Assembly: GCF_003063355.1 (NCBI RefSeq)
Contig: NZ_NESH01000010.1
Coordinates: 1 to 41,828, forward strand
Reading direction: 5' to 3'
Source of the DNA: Limnohabitans sp. Bal53
GTDB lineage: Bacteria; Pseudomonadota; Gammaproteobacteria; Burkholderiales; Burkholderiaceae_C
DNA: 41,828 bases
Under the pieces are notes generated by a model. The model was not told the origin of the DNA and searched no databases. It saw only the letters and a list, made by a program, of their open reading frames with translations. The position numbers and the translations under genes are program-made. Below are positions 34,978 to 41,828 of this stretch, one piece after another (the stretch's first letter is position 1; every line of letters begins with the position of its first letter).

Positions 34978-36564
34978 ATGACACACCACCGCCGCTGGCA
35001 ACGCACCGCACTCTGGCTGGGTCTTGCCCCTCTCACCCTGCTGTCCGCTCAGTCCATTTCAGCAAGCTCGGTCTACGAAGCCCGAGAAAAAGACTGGCGC
35101 AATGGCGCCGTGGTCTACCAAATCTTGGTGGACCGTTTTGTGCCCTCGGCCAATCTGGCCGCCAAAAAGCACCTCTACCCGGCCCCCAAAGTGCTGCACG
35201 ACTGGCACGAAGTGCCGCAGCGCGGCGTGGATCTGCCCGACCAGAAACTCAACAGCCAGGAGCTGGCTTTTTGGGGTGGCGACCTGCAAAGCGCCCGCTC
35301 GCGGCTGGACCATGTGCAGCAACTCGGGGCCACGGCGGTCTACCTCAACCCCATCCACCTGGCCTGGACCAACCACAAATACGACGCCCTCGACTTCAAG
35401 GCCATCTCCCCCGAATTCGGCACCCGCGAAGACTTCAAACAATTTGCCCGCGAAGCGCACCAGCGCGGCATGAAGGTGGTGCTGGACGGTGTGTTCAACC
35501 ACATGGGCCGCAACAGCCCGGCCTTCAAAGAAGCCATGGCCAAGCCGAGCAGCCCTTGGCGCCACTGGTTTGCCATTGGCCCGCAATACAAAGGCGGGGC
35601 ACGGGTCTGGACCGGTTACCAAAACCTGCCCGAACTCAACTTAGAACACCCGCCCGTGCGCCAGTACCTGTATGAAGCGCCCGACTCAGTGCTGCGCGGC
35701 TACCTGCGCGACGGGGCCGACGGCTGGCGGCTGGACACGGCGTTTGAGTTGGGCCACCGTTACCTGCAAGACCTGCGGCATGCCGCCCGCCAAGAGAAAA
35801 AAGACGCGCTCATCGTGGGCGAGATCGTCAACTACCCCGACCAATGGCTGCAATCGATGGACGGGGTGATGAACTTCACGCTGCGGCAAATCATCCTCGG
35901 CCTGGCCCAAGGCGAACTGAGCACGTCCGCCGCCACCCGCATGACCGAACGCCTGGTGCGTGACGCCGGCATCGAGCCGCTGCTCAAGTCTTGGAACGTG
36001 ATCGACAACCACGACATTCCCCGCATCCACACCCAACTGCCCGACACGCGCCAGCGCCGGTTGGTGCAAGCACTGCAATTCACCCTGCCGGGCTCACCCA
36101 ATGTGTATTACGGCAGCGAAGTCGGCATGACCGGCGGCGGCGACCCGGAAAACCGAGGCCCCATGCGCTGGGACCAAGTGCAGCCCGACCAAGCCGAGCT
36201 GGTCTGGATGAAACGGCTGATTGCCCTGCAACAAGGGCACCGCGCCCTGCGCGTGGGCGACTACCGCCGCATCGAAGCCGAGCGCCTTTTCGCCTTTGAA
36301 CGCCACACCGACAAAGCACTGGACACCCGCATCGTGCTGTCCAACCCCGGCAACACGCCCGTGACCGAAAAAATCATGGTGGCCAATGCCGCCCTGATGG
36401 ACGGCACCCCCCTGGTGAACCTGCTGGCCGACGACCCCCGCCAAGCCGTGACCACCATGGGCCCCGGCCTGATCACAGTCACCGTGCCCGCACAAAGCGT
36501 GATGGTGCTGCAACCCATGGAACGCGACTTGGGCGGGTACAGCCGGTACAAACGGGTGCGGTGA
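34978..36564 (+). CDS. Secreted GH13 amylase/cyclomaltodextrinase-like enzyme
   Basis: This 528-residue enzyme has a signal peptide (RTALWLGLAPLTLLSAQSISAS) and so works outside the cytoplasm although it closes an operon of mostly uptake genes. The barrel holds AVVYQILVDRFVPSANL, ELAFWGGDLQSARSRLDHVQQLG, DGVFNHMGRNSPAF, Asp253 (GWRLDTAFELGH), Glu282 (IVGEIVNYPDQW) and Asp346 (VIDNHDIPRIHTQ), with a short beta-sandwich C domain. It starts seven bases after the oligo-1,6-glucosidase stop. Hydrolysis of maltooligosaccharides in the periplasm is the simplest inference. Confidence 0.9.
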   Translation: MTHHRRWQRTALWLGLAPLTLLSAQSISASSVYEAREKDWRNGAVVYQILVDRFVPSANLAAKKHLYPAPKVLHDWHEVPQRGVDLPDQKLNSQELAFWGGDLQSARSRLDHVQQLGATAVYLNPIHLAWTNHKYDALDFKAISPEFGTREDFKQFAREAHQRGMKVVLDGVFNHMGRNSPAFKEAMAKPSSPWRHWFAIGPQYKGGARVWTGYQNLPELNLEHPPVRQYLYEAPDSVLRGYLRDGADGWRLDTAFELGHRYLQDLRHAARQEKKDALIVGEIVNYPDQWLQSMDGVMNFTLRQIILGLAQGELSTSAATRMTERLVRDAGIEPLLKSWNVIDNHDIPRIHTQLPDTRQRRLVQALQFTLPGSPNVYYGSEVGMTGGGDPENRGPMRWDQVQPDQAELVWMKRLIALQQGHRALRVGDYRRIEAERLFAFERHTDKALDTRIVLSNPGNTPVTEKIMVANAALMDGTPLVNLLADDPRQAVTTMGPGLITVTVPAQSVMVLQPMERDLGGYSRYKRVR

Positions 36565-36643
36565 AATTTGCATATAGACCGACACATGTGAATCCAATCG
36601 GAATACAGATTGCATCTAAGTGGTTTTCAACTCGGAGAACGAC

Positions 36644-37105
36644 ATGGACAAAAACTTCTGGCCCCCGATCTTGGCTTTGGCGATTCCGCTGCTGGCTTTG
36701 CTGATTCCCATGGCTTACATTGTTTTTCGCTTTGTGCTGCAAAGCCGCAAGGCCCAGCTGACGCATGAGACCATTCGACACTTTGCACAATTGGGGCAGC
36801 CCATTCCGCCTGAATTGCTGCAACAAGATCCGCCCAGCGCCGCCTTGGCTGCCCCCACACCAGAACAAAAAACCGAGCGCGTGGCCAGCTTGCTGCGCAA
36901 GGCGGTGTTGGCCATATGTTCGGGCTTGGGGCTGGGCTTGGTGGTGTATTGGGTCAACCTCGATCACGGTGAGTTCAACGGTTTCCACGGCTGGGCCTGG
37001 GGCTTGTTGCCCTTCATCCTGGGCTTGGGCTGGCTGTTTCTTTGGGTGGCCGAATCTCGGCAGCTGCGGCATGAACAGGCACTGGCGCGTGGCGAGTCGG
37101 ACTGA
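36644..37105 (+). CDS. DUF6249-like membrane protein
   Basis: This 153-residue inner-membrane protein has a first helix at about 8-32 (ILALAIPLLALLIPMAYIVF) and two more near the C terminus (AVLAICSGLGLGLVVYWV and WGLLPFILGLGWLFLWV). The cytoplasmic stretch TIRHFAQLGQPIPPELLQQ is the pattern seen in DUF6249 proteins. A GGAG before the ATG supports this start. It is first in a three-gene unit with an ECF sigma factor, where such proteins are often found; its function is unknown. Confidence 0.75.
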   Translation: MDKNFWPPILALAIPLLALLIPMAYIVFRFVLQSRKAQLTHETIRHFAQLGQPIPPELLQQDPPSAALAAPTPEQKTERVASLLRKAVLAICSGLGLGLVVYWVNLDHGEFNGFHGWAWGLLPFILGLGWLFLWVAESRQLRHEQALARGESD

Positions 37106-37107
37106 GT

Positions 37108-37674
37108 GTGTCCATCCCCTCTTTGGCACAGGAGCGCGAGTGGCTGCGCTTGGCGCAGCACCATCACGATGCACAGGCCTTCGGGCAGCTGGTGGCCCTT
37201 CACCAGGGGCGTGTGCGTGCGGTGCTGCGCAAGCTCACCCGGGGCCAGCAGGCCCTGGCCGATGAGTTGGCGCAAGAAACTTTCATCAAAGCTTGGCGGG
37301 CCTTGCCCACGTTCCGGCACGGGGCGCAGTGGAGCACTTGGCTGCACCGCATTGCTTACCTCGAATTTTTGCAGCACCAAAGGCGTTGGGCCGATGAGCA
37401 TGCCAGCACCGCATCGCCCGAGCATGAGGCCATCGCAGCCACGCACTCGGCCCACGATTTGCGCCTGGACTTGGAGAAGGCTTTGGCACAATTGCACCCT
37501 TTGGAAAATGCCGCCATCGTGTACTGTTACCACAGCGGTTTGAACCATGCCGAGGCGGCGCAAGTTTTGGACTTGCCTTTGGGCACCGTCAAAAGCCATG
37601 TCATGCGCGGGCGCGCCAAACTGCAAACGCTGCTGGCCGCCTGGAAGCACACAGACATTCAGGAGTCACCATGA
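37108..37674 (+). CDS. ECF-family RNA polymerase sigma factor
   Basis: This 188-residue protein has sigma region 2 (FGQLVALHQGRVRAVLRK ... ADELAQETFIKAW) and region 4 with a helix-turn-helix (HAEAAQVLDLPLGTVKSHVMRGRAKL). It would direct polymerase to a small envelope-stress type regulon. The start is GTG at 37108, two bases after the preceding stop. Its own stop overlaps the following gene by four bases, indicating coupled expression. The target promoters cannot be determined from this window. Confidence 0.92.
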   Translation: MSIPSLAQEREWLRLAQHHHDAQAFGQLVALHQGRVRAVLRKLTRGQQALADELAQETFIKAWRALPTFRHGAQWSTWLHRIAYLEFLQHQRRWADEHASTASPEHEAIAATHSAHDLRLDLEKALAQLHPLENAAIVYCYHSGLNHAEAAQVLDLPLGTVKSHVMRGRAKLQTLLAAWKHTDIQESP

Positions 37675-38066
37675 ACAAGACCACCGCTGACACCTCGAAT
37701 GCCGACGACTGGCTGACGCCTTTGTTGTTGCAGGACGCGCATGGGGACCCTAGCCTACAACAGGACGCGGCTTTTGTGGCGCAAGTCATGGGCCAATTGC
37801 TTGAGCCCGCCGATGCACTTGCAAAGCCCCAAAAGCCTAGGGTCAACACGAACTTGACCCGCGAGCGCGGAATGTTGCTGGGCTTTCAGTTAATCATGGT
37901 TGTTTTAATCGTCATATCCGCACCTACAGCCGTGCAAGCCTGGCTTGAAGTTGCAAAAGCTCCTATGAACATGACGGCTTGGTATGACCAAAAACTGTGG
38001 GGCTTCGCTTTGGGGCTGAGCATGATGTTTTATGGTTCATATGAATTACTGAACACGCCTGAGTAG
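37671..38066 (+). CDS. Small membrane protein, possible anti-sigma factor
   Basis: This 131-residue protein has a hydrophilic N terminus of about 65 residues and two membrane helices (MLLGFQLIMVVLIVISAP and LWGFALGLSMMFYGSYELL). It is translationally coupled to the ECF sigma factor through an ATGA overlap, the usual arrangement for a membrane anti-sigma factor. It lacks a recognisable zinc anti-sigma motif (HxxxCxxC), so this function is inferred from position and layout only. Confidence 0.6.
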   Translation: MNKTTADTSNADDWLTPLLLQDAHGDPSLQQDAAFVAQVMGQLLEPADALAKPQKPRVNTNLTRERGMLLGFQLIMVVLIVISAPTAVQAWLEVAKAPMNMTAWYDQKLWGFALGLSMMFYGSYELLNTPE

Positions 38067-38153
38067 GCTACTGTCATTGCAATTGACTCAACCAAATTTT
38101 TTGTTTGAGCGCCAATTCAGATTGACCCTTTGTTGATTGCAAAATGTTCGATA

Positions 38154-39539
38154 TCAACCGATAAGCCCAAGCTCTTGACGTCGCATTCGTGCGTGAGTAG
38201 CTCGGGCATGAGGCACCCAGCCCTGCCTGAGCCAACGCCGCCACATCAACAAACCACGTATCCACTCATCGGCCGCGTAGGCCAGCCAGACCCCCATCAA
38301 TCCCCAACCCCAGTGCACTCCCAGCAGCCAACTGCCGCCCGCAAGCACCACCGCCTTGGAGCCCGCTCCGGCATAAAACGGATAGCGGGCATCGCCCGTT
38401 GCGCGCAAGGCCGAGATCACAATCAGGTTGAAGGTACGCCCTGTCTCCAGCAGGATCGACAGCCACATCAGTTGGCTACCTATCCGCACAATGTCAGGGT
38501 CCTGTGTAAAAAAACCCAATAGCCATGTACCCAGTAGCGCCTGCACACAGGCCACAAGCAGTGTCACGGCAAAGCCAATCTTTTGCGCCTTGCGCACCAG
38601 ATCGTGTGCCTGCCGAAACTGGCGTGCTCCGACCATGTGGCCGATCACCATTTCAACGGTGATGCCAATCGCCAAGGCGCTGATCAATACCCACATGTTG
38701 AACTGCAAGACATAGGCCTGGGTGGCCAACGCCTGCGTGCCCATGAGGCCAACAGCGGCCACGCTGACCATGAAGGCCGCCTCCCATGACAAGTTTTCTG
38801 CCGCACCGGGCAGGCCGATGTGCAGCACCGGCTTCAATTGAGTCCAACGCACCCGCCACCAGTCTGTCCACTGTGGACGCAGCCCAAGCCGCAGCCGCCA
38901 CAAATACAGGTGCAAGGCCATACCCACCAAACGGCTGATGATGACGGCCACAGCAAAACCCGGCAAACCCAACGCCGACAACGGCCCCCAACCGGTCATC
39001 AAGGGCCAGGCCAGCGCCATGTGGGTGGCATGCATAACGATCATCACTGCCAGCGTGTCTCGGTTGCGCAGGTGCGCCCGCATGACCCCGGCCATACAGG
39101 CGTTCCAGGCGTCCAGCACCAATGCGAGCGCCAGCGATTGCAAAAACGGTGCGGCCAGCAGCAACACATCAGCGGGCGCATTGAGCATCTGCAGCATCGG
39201 GCGTGCGCACAACAAGGCCAGCATGGCTGCCACCCCCCCCATCCAGGTTCCTGAGGCCTTTGCAGCGCGTGCGACCCGGTCAGCCTCCGCGCGATGCCCG
39301 GCCCCAAGGTTTTGCGTGATGACCACGCTTACCCCCGCTCCCACCAGACGGAAGACCATGAACAACAAACCAAACACGTGGTGGGACAGCGCAAAAGCAC
39401 CTCCCGCCGCGTCAGAGATGCCAGCAGCCAGTGCCGTGCCAACCATCCCCACCACCAGTCCAAGCGACAGTTCAACCAACAGGGGGAAAACGAGACTGGT
39501 TATGGCTGTGTGATTGGAGATGCCAAATGTGGATTTCAT
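38154..39539 (-). CDS. MATE-family multidrug/sodium antiporter-like exporter
   Basis: This 461-residue inner-membrane protein has about twelve hydrophobic segments and MATE features: AITSLVFPLLVELSLGLVVGMVGTALAAG in helix 1 and LVGAGVSVVITQNLGAGH in the first half. GLPGAAENLSWEAAFMVSVAAVGLMG opens the second half. It should export organic cations or drugs in exchange for sodium or protons. The ATG at 39539 puts the first helix near the start; upstream starts at 39572 and 39632 exist and none has a good ribosome site. It is divergent from the glucokinase-HexR gene and unrelated in function. Confidence 0.82.
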   Translation of the reverse strand: MKSTFGISNHTAITSLVFPLLVELSLGLVVGMVGTALAAGISDAAGGAFALSHHVFGLLFMVFRLVGAGVSVVITQNLGAGHRAEADRVARAAKASGTWMGGVAAMLALLCARPMLQMLNAPADVLLLAAPFLQSLALALVLDAWNACMAGVMRAHLRNRDTLAVMIVMHATHMALAWPLMTGWGPLSALGLPGFAVAVIISRLVGMALHLYLWRLRLGLRPQWTDWWRVRWTQLKPVLHIGLPGAAENLSWEAAFMVSVAAVGLMGTQALATQAYVLQFNMWVLISALAIGITVEMVIGHMVGARQFRQAHDLVRKAQKIGFAVTLLVACVQALLGTWLLGFFTQDPDIVRIGSQLMWLSILLETGRTFNLIVISALRATGDARYPFYAGAGSKAVVLAGGSWLLGVHWGWGLMGVWLAYAADEWIRGLLMWRRWLRQGWVPHARATHARMRRQELGLIG

Positions 39540-39602
39540 GAAAAGGCACTTGCCAAAATGATCAAGCCACATTGATTTACATTCATGGCGCCGACCGACG
39601 TC

Positions 39603-39617
39603 CGTAACATTACTACA
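39603..39617. promoter_or_regulatory. HexR-like site, distal copy before glk-hexR
   Basis: CGTAACATTACTACA matches the HexR consensus at 13 of 15 positions. It is 194 bases before the glk-hexR ATG, within the spacer toward the MATE gene. Confidence 0.35.
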
Positions 39618-39753
39618 TCTCCTCTTCAGCATTCAGCCTAGAATGGAATATGTATGAACCGTACCGTCAGATTTTGTGCGCGTGCGACTTTTATGGGTTT
39701 TTGAATCCCCCAGACTGGTGCCCCACAATGCGTTCAATATCGATTGTTTCCGG

Positions 39754-39768
39754 TGTAATTGAATTACA
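39754..39768. promoter_or_regulatory. HexR operator before the glucokinase-HexR gene
   Basis: TGTAATTGAATTACA has perfect inverted arms TGTAAT/ATTACA, matching the established HexR operator. It lies 42 bases before the ATG of the gene that itself encodes a HexR/RpiR-type protein, so autoregulation is likely. Confidence 0.75.
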
Positions 39769-39810
39769 AAACAACCCCCTTAATGGCCTTGACTCACAAC
39801 CAAGCACGAC

Positions 39811-41703
39811 ATGATTACCTTCGAATCTCCCCGTTTGCTTGCTGACATTGGGCGCGTCTACGCTCGTTTTGCCATAGAGCTCGAGCGTGACCAATACAGC
39901 CACCAAGCTTCTTTGCGGTGCGCTGACCACCCGAGTCTTGAACAAGCAATCAGAACCTATCTGGAATCCGTACAGCCATTAACGGTTGAACATGCAGCCA
40001 TAGCCATTGCCACGCCTGTCGATGGTGACCAAGTACGCATGACCAATTACCACTGGCAATTTTCGATAGAGCAAACACGTCAAGCTTTGGGACTCGATAC
40101 TCTGGTTGTCGTCAATGATTTCACCGCATTAGCCATGGCCTTGCCACGGCTAGGGCCCGATGCCATTCGCCAAGTAGGCGGAGGCCAGCCGGTTAAAAGT
40201 AGCGTCATAGGTTTACTGGGTTCGGGTACTGGTCTAGGCGTTTCAGGACTGATCCCATCTGGTGATGGTTGGATTTCTCTTGGATCAGAAGGTGGCCACA
40301 CCAGCTTTGCCCCCAGAGACGCCAACGAAATTGCTGTTTTGCACCACGCACTGACACTTTACGACCATGTCTCTTTTGAGCGTTTGGTGTCTGGTTCCGG
40401 ATTGGAACTGATTTACCAAGCATTGAGCCAGACACGAAAAGGGGTGGCTGAATTTTTGAGTGCCCCCGAAATCACACGCTTGGCGCTTGACGAAGACAAT
40501 GCTTTGTGTCGGACCACACTTGACGTTTTCTGCAATATGTTAGGCACGGCGGCCAGTGATCTGGCCGTGACCCTAGGCGCAACTGGCGGCGTCTATATTG
40601 GCGGAAGCATCATCCCAAGACTGGGCGCCTATTTCGATCAATCCGGTTTTCGTCAACGCTTTGAAGACAAAGGTCGTTTCAGGCAGTATGTAGAACACAT
40701 CCCGACCTATGTGATCACCGCCGACAATCCAACTTTCATGGGTGTTTCAGCGATCTTGGAGACACAACTACGGACTCTTCAGAATTCCATAGGATCGGCT
40801 ATCTTGTCCCAAATCCGTCGGTTGCGTCCACAGCTCTCGCCCGCCGAACAGCGCGTTGCAGAATTGGTTCTGTCACAACCTCGGTCGGTACTGAATGACC
40901 CGATTCATGATATTGCCCTGGCGGCTCAGGTCAGTCAGCCTACCGTGATCCGCTTCTGTCGATCGGTGGGCTGCAAAGGACTCTCTGATTTTAAATTGCG
41001 TCTTGCATCTGGTCTGAGCGTTTCAGTCCCTATCACGCACTCCAAAGTTACTCACGAGGACTCTGTTCTGGAGTTGGGCTCCAAAGTTCTGGGCAATACC
41101 GCCAATGCTGTATTGCAACTGCGCAACGAATTGCAGCGCGAATCCATTGACAAAGCCATTGATCTTGTCATGGCGGCTCAGCGAGTTGAAATTTTTGCAG
41201 TCGGTAGCTACGCGTCTGTTGCGCTAGATGCGCAGATGAAATTTTTACGGCTCGGCATTCCCTGCGGCGTCCACACCGACCCACACACGCAACATTTGGT
41301 CAGTAAACTTGTTAACCGTGACACCGCCACCCTCATCATCAGCAGTGGTGGTTCTTTACCAGAATTGATTTCATTGCAACACGTTCTCAGTGAGCAGGGC
41401 GCATCTGTCGTTGCCATCACAGCCAATCAATCCATCCTAGCCAAAAAAGCCGATGCTGCACTTGTGGCCGAGCACAACGAACATGCTGCGACCCATTTAC
41501 CCATGATCAGCCGTGTCCTGCATCTTTTACTGGTGGACATTTTGGTTGTAGGTCTAGAAATGCGTCTTGCTGAATTAGGGCGGACTTCAGAGGCACTCGT
41601 CATGGGAATCAATGAGATCCCGACATCACCCTCACATACTTCACCGGTACAAGGCGTGCGTATGTCATCTCCTGTGCGTCCATCAATTTCACACAGTCAA
41701 TGA
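39811..41703 (+). CDS. glk: Glucokinase fused to a HexR/RpiR-family regulator
   Basis: This 630-residue bifunctional protein has a bacterial glucokinase domain (about 1-315) joined to a regulator. The regulator has an RpiR helix-turn-helix (LSPAEQRVAELVLSQPRSVL, then QVSQPTVIRFCRSVGCKGLSDFKLR, about 340-400) and a sugar-phosphate-binding SIS domain (IFAVGSYASVALDAQMKFLRLG onward). The kinase keeps the catalytic Asp103 (VVNDFTALAM), GSGTGLGVSG and the glucose-binding EGGH (160-163). However, the phosphate-binding loop reads ADIGRVYARF where the family has DIGGTNARF. The fusion is known in Burkholderiales. The HexR part should sense a sugar phosphate such as KDPG and control glucose genes. HexR operators lie before it and after it. 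Confidence 0.93.
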   Translation: MITFESPRLLADIGRVYARFAIELERDQYSHQASLRCADHPSLEQAIRTYLESVQPLTVEHAAIAIATPVDGDQVRMTNYHWQFSIEQTRQALGLDTLVVVNDFTALAMALPRLGPDAIRQVGGGQPVKSSVIGLLGSGTGLGVSGLIPSGDGWISLGSEGGHTSFAPRDANEIAVLHHALTLYDHVSFERLVSGSGLELIYQALSQTRKGVAEFLSAPEITRLALDEDNALCRTTLDVFCNMLGTAASDLAVTLGATGGVYIGGSIIPRLGAYFDQSGFRQRFEDKGRFRQYVEHIPTYVITADNPTFMGVSAILETQLRTLQNSIGSAILSQIRRLRPQLSPAEQRVAELVLSQPRSVLNDPIHDIALAAQVSQPTVIRFCRSVGCKGLSDFKLRLASGLSVSVPITHSKVTHEDSVLELGSKVLGNTANAVLQLRNELQRESIDKAIDLVMAAQRVEIFAVGSYASVALDAQMKFLRLGIPCGVHTDPHTQHLVSKLVNRDTATLIISSGGSLPELISLQHVLSEQGASVVAITANQSILAKKADAALVAEHNEHAATHLPMISRVLHLLLVDILVVGLEMRLAELGRTSEALVMGINEIPTSPSHTSPVQGVRMSSPVRPSISHSQ

Positions 41704-41755
41704 TTTCAAAGGGATTACCCTTATGTAGTTTTGTTTCTCGAGTCTTTGATTTTTA

Positions 41756-41770
41756 TGTAATCGAATTACA
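41756..41770. promoter_or_regulatory. HexR operator before the gene at the right edge
   Basis: TGTAATCGAATTACA has perfect arms TGTAAT/ATTACA with centre CGA. It is 54 bases before the next start codon. A weaker half-match (TGTAGTTTTGTTTCT) is at 41724-41738. Confidence 0.7.
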
Positions 41771-41824
41771 ATTCTCCAAACTTACACCACTGAAGTGGCG
41801 GCTTTACGAAGGAGAAGACAAATC

Positions 41825-41828
41825 ATGG
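41825..41828 (+). CDS. Start of a rightward gene cut by the window
   Basis: Only the ATG is visible, preceded by an AAGGAG ribosome site ten bases upstream. A HexR operator 54 bases before it suggests a glucose-metabolism or uptake gene, for example glucose-6-phosphate dehydrogenase or a sugar-transport gene. The product cannot be identified from this sequence. Confidence 0.55.

Noticed and set aside
38087..38109. Inverted repeat as terminator after the sigma operon
   Set aside because: The stem has a mismatch and is not followed by a T tract on either strand.
39734..39749. LacI-like core near the glk-hexR promoter
   Set aside because: It matches the operator core at only 9 of 16 positions and lacks symmetrical arms.
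41724..41738. Additional HexR site
   Set aside because: Only the left arm TGTAGT fits; the right arm is missing, so it is recorded as a half-match only.

Overview
The window looks like a carbohydrate-scavenging region from a betaproteobacterium of the order Burkholderiales, probably a Comamonadaceae-like freshwater or soil organism. This placement is an inference. It rests on a glucokinase fused to a HexR/RpiR-type regulator (an arrangement known from Burkholderiales), on GC-rich genes with proteobacterial codon use, and on TonB-dependent outer-membrane receptors serving sugar loci. No rRNA, tRNA, CRISPR, phage or insertion-sequence genes were seen. The striking feature is ten separate GH13 (alpha-amylase clan) enzymes in about 34 kb, all with an intact catalytic Asp/Glu/Asp triad.

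Region 1 (1-5995) is a sucrose module: an outer-membrane TonB receptor, an MFS sugar symporter and a cytoplasmic sucrose phosphorylase. LacI-type operator sequences (core TTGCAATCGATTGCAA) lie before the symporter and before the receptor. A gene running off the left edge shares the control region and could be the regulator. Region 2 (5996-13990) is a divergent TPR protein / TonB receptor pair. A flavin-dependent tryptophan-halogenase homologue and a secreted S9 peptidase follow, with a strong terminator between receptor and halogenase. Region 3 (14025-17316) holds a small VOC-fold protein, a secreted cyclomaltodextrinase/neopullulanase-like GH13 and a translationally coupled esterase.

Region 4 (17329-36564) is the glucan core. 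Four GH13 genes run leftward (a lipoprotein, two other secreted enzymes, one cytoplasmic enzyme). From the same divergent control region an eight-gene operon runs rightward: pullulanase, binding protein, two permeases, GH13_23-like alpha-glucosidase, ABC ATPase, GH13_31-like oligo-1,6-glucosidase and a secreted amylase. The inferred flow is: alpha-glucan is trimmed outside or at the surface, oligosaccharides pass the outer membrane through the second TonB receptor, periplasmic GH13 enzymes shorten and debranch them, the ABC importer takes them in, and cytoplasmic glucosidases release glucose for glucokinase.

Region 5 (36644-38066) is a small ECF sigma-factor operon with a DUF6249-like membrane protein and a possible anti-sigma protein. 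Region 6 has a leftward MATE-type exporter and then the glucokinase-HexR fusion. HexR-like palindromes (close to TGTARTWWWAYTACA) occur before that fusion, before the gene at the right edge, in the divergent GH13 promoter and before the second TonB receptor. This suggests one glucose-responsive circuit over the whole maltodextrin system. The fusion's ATP-binding loop is atypical, so its kinase half may be weak or act as a sensor.
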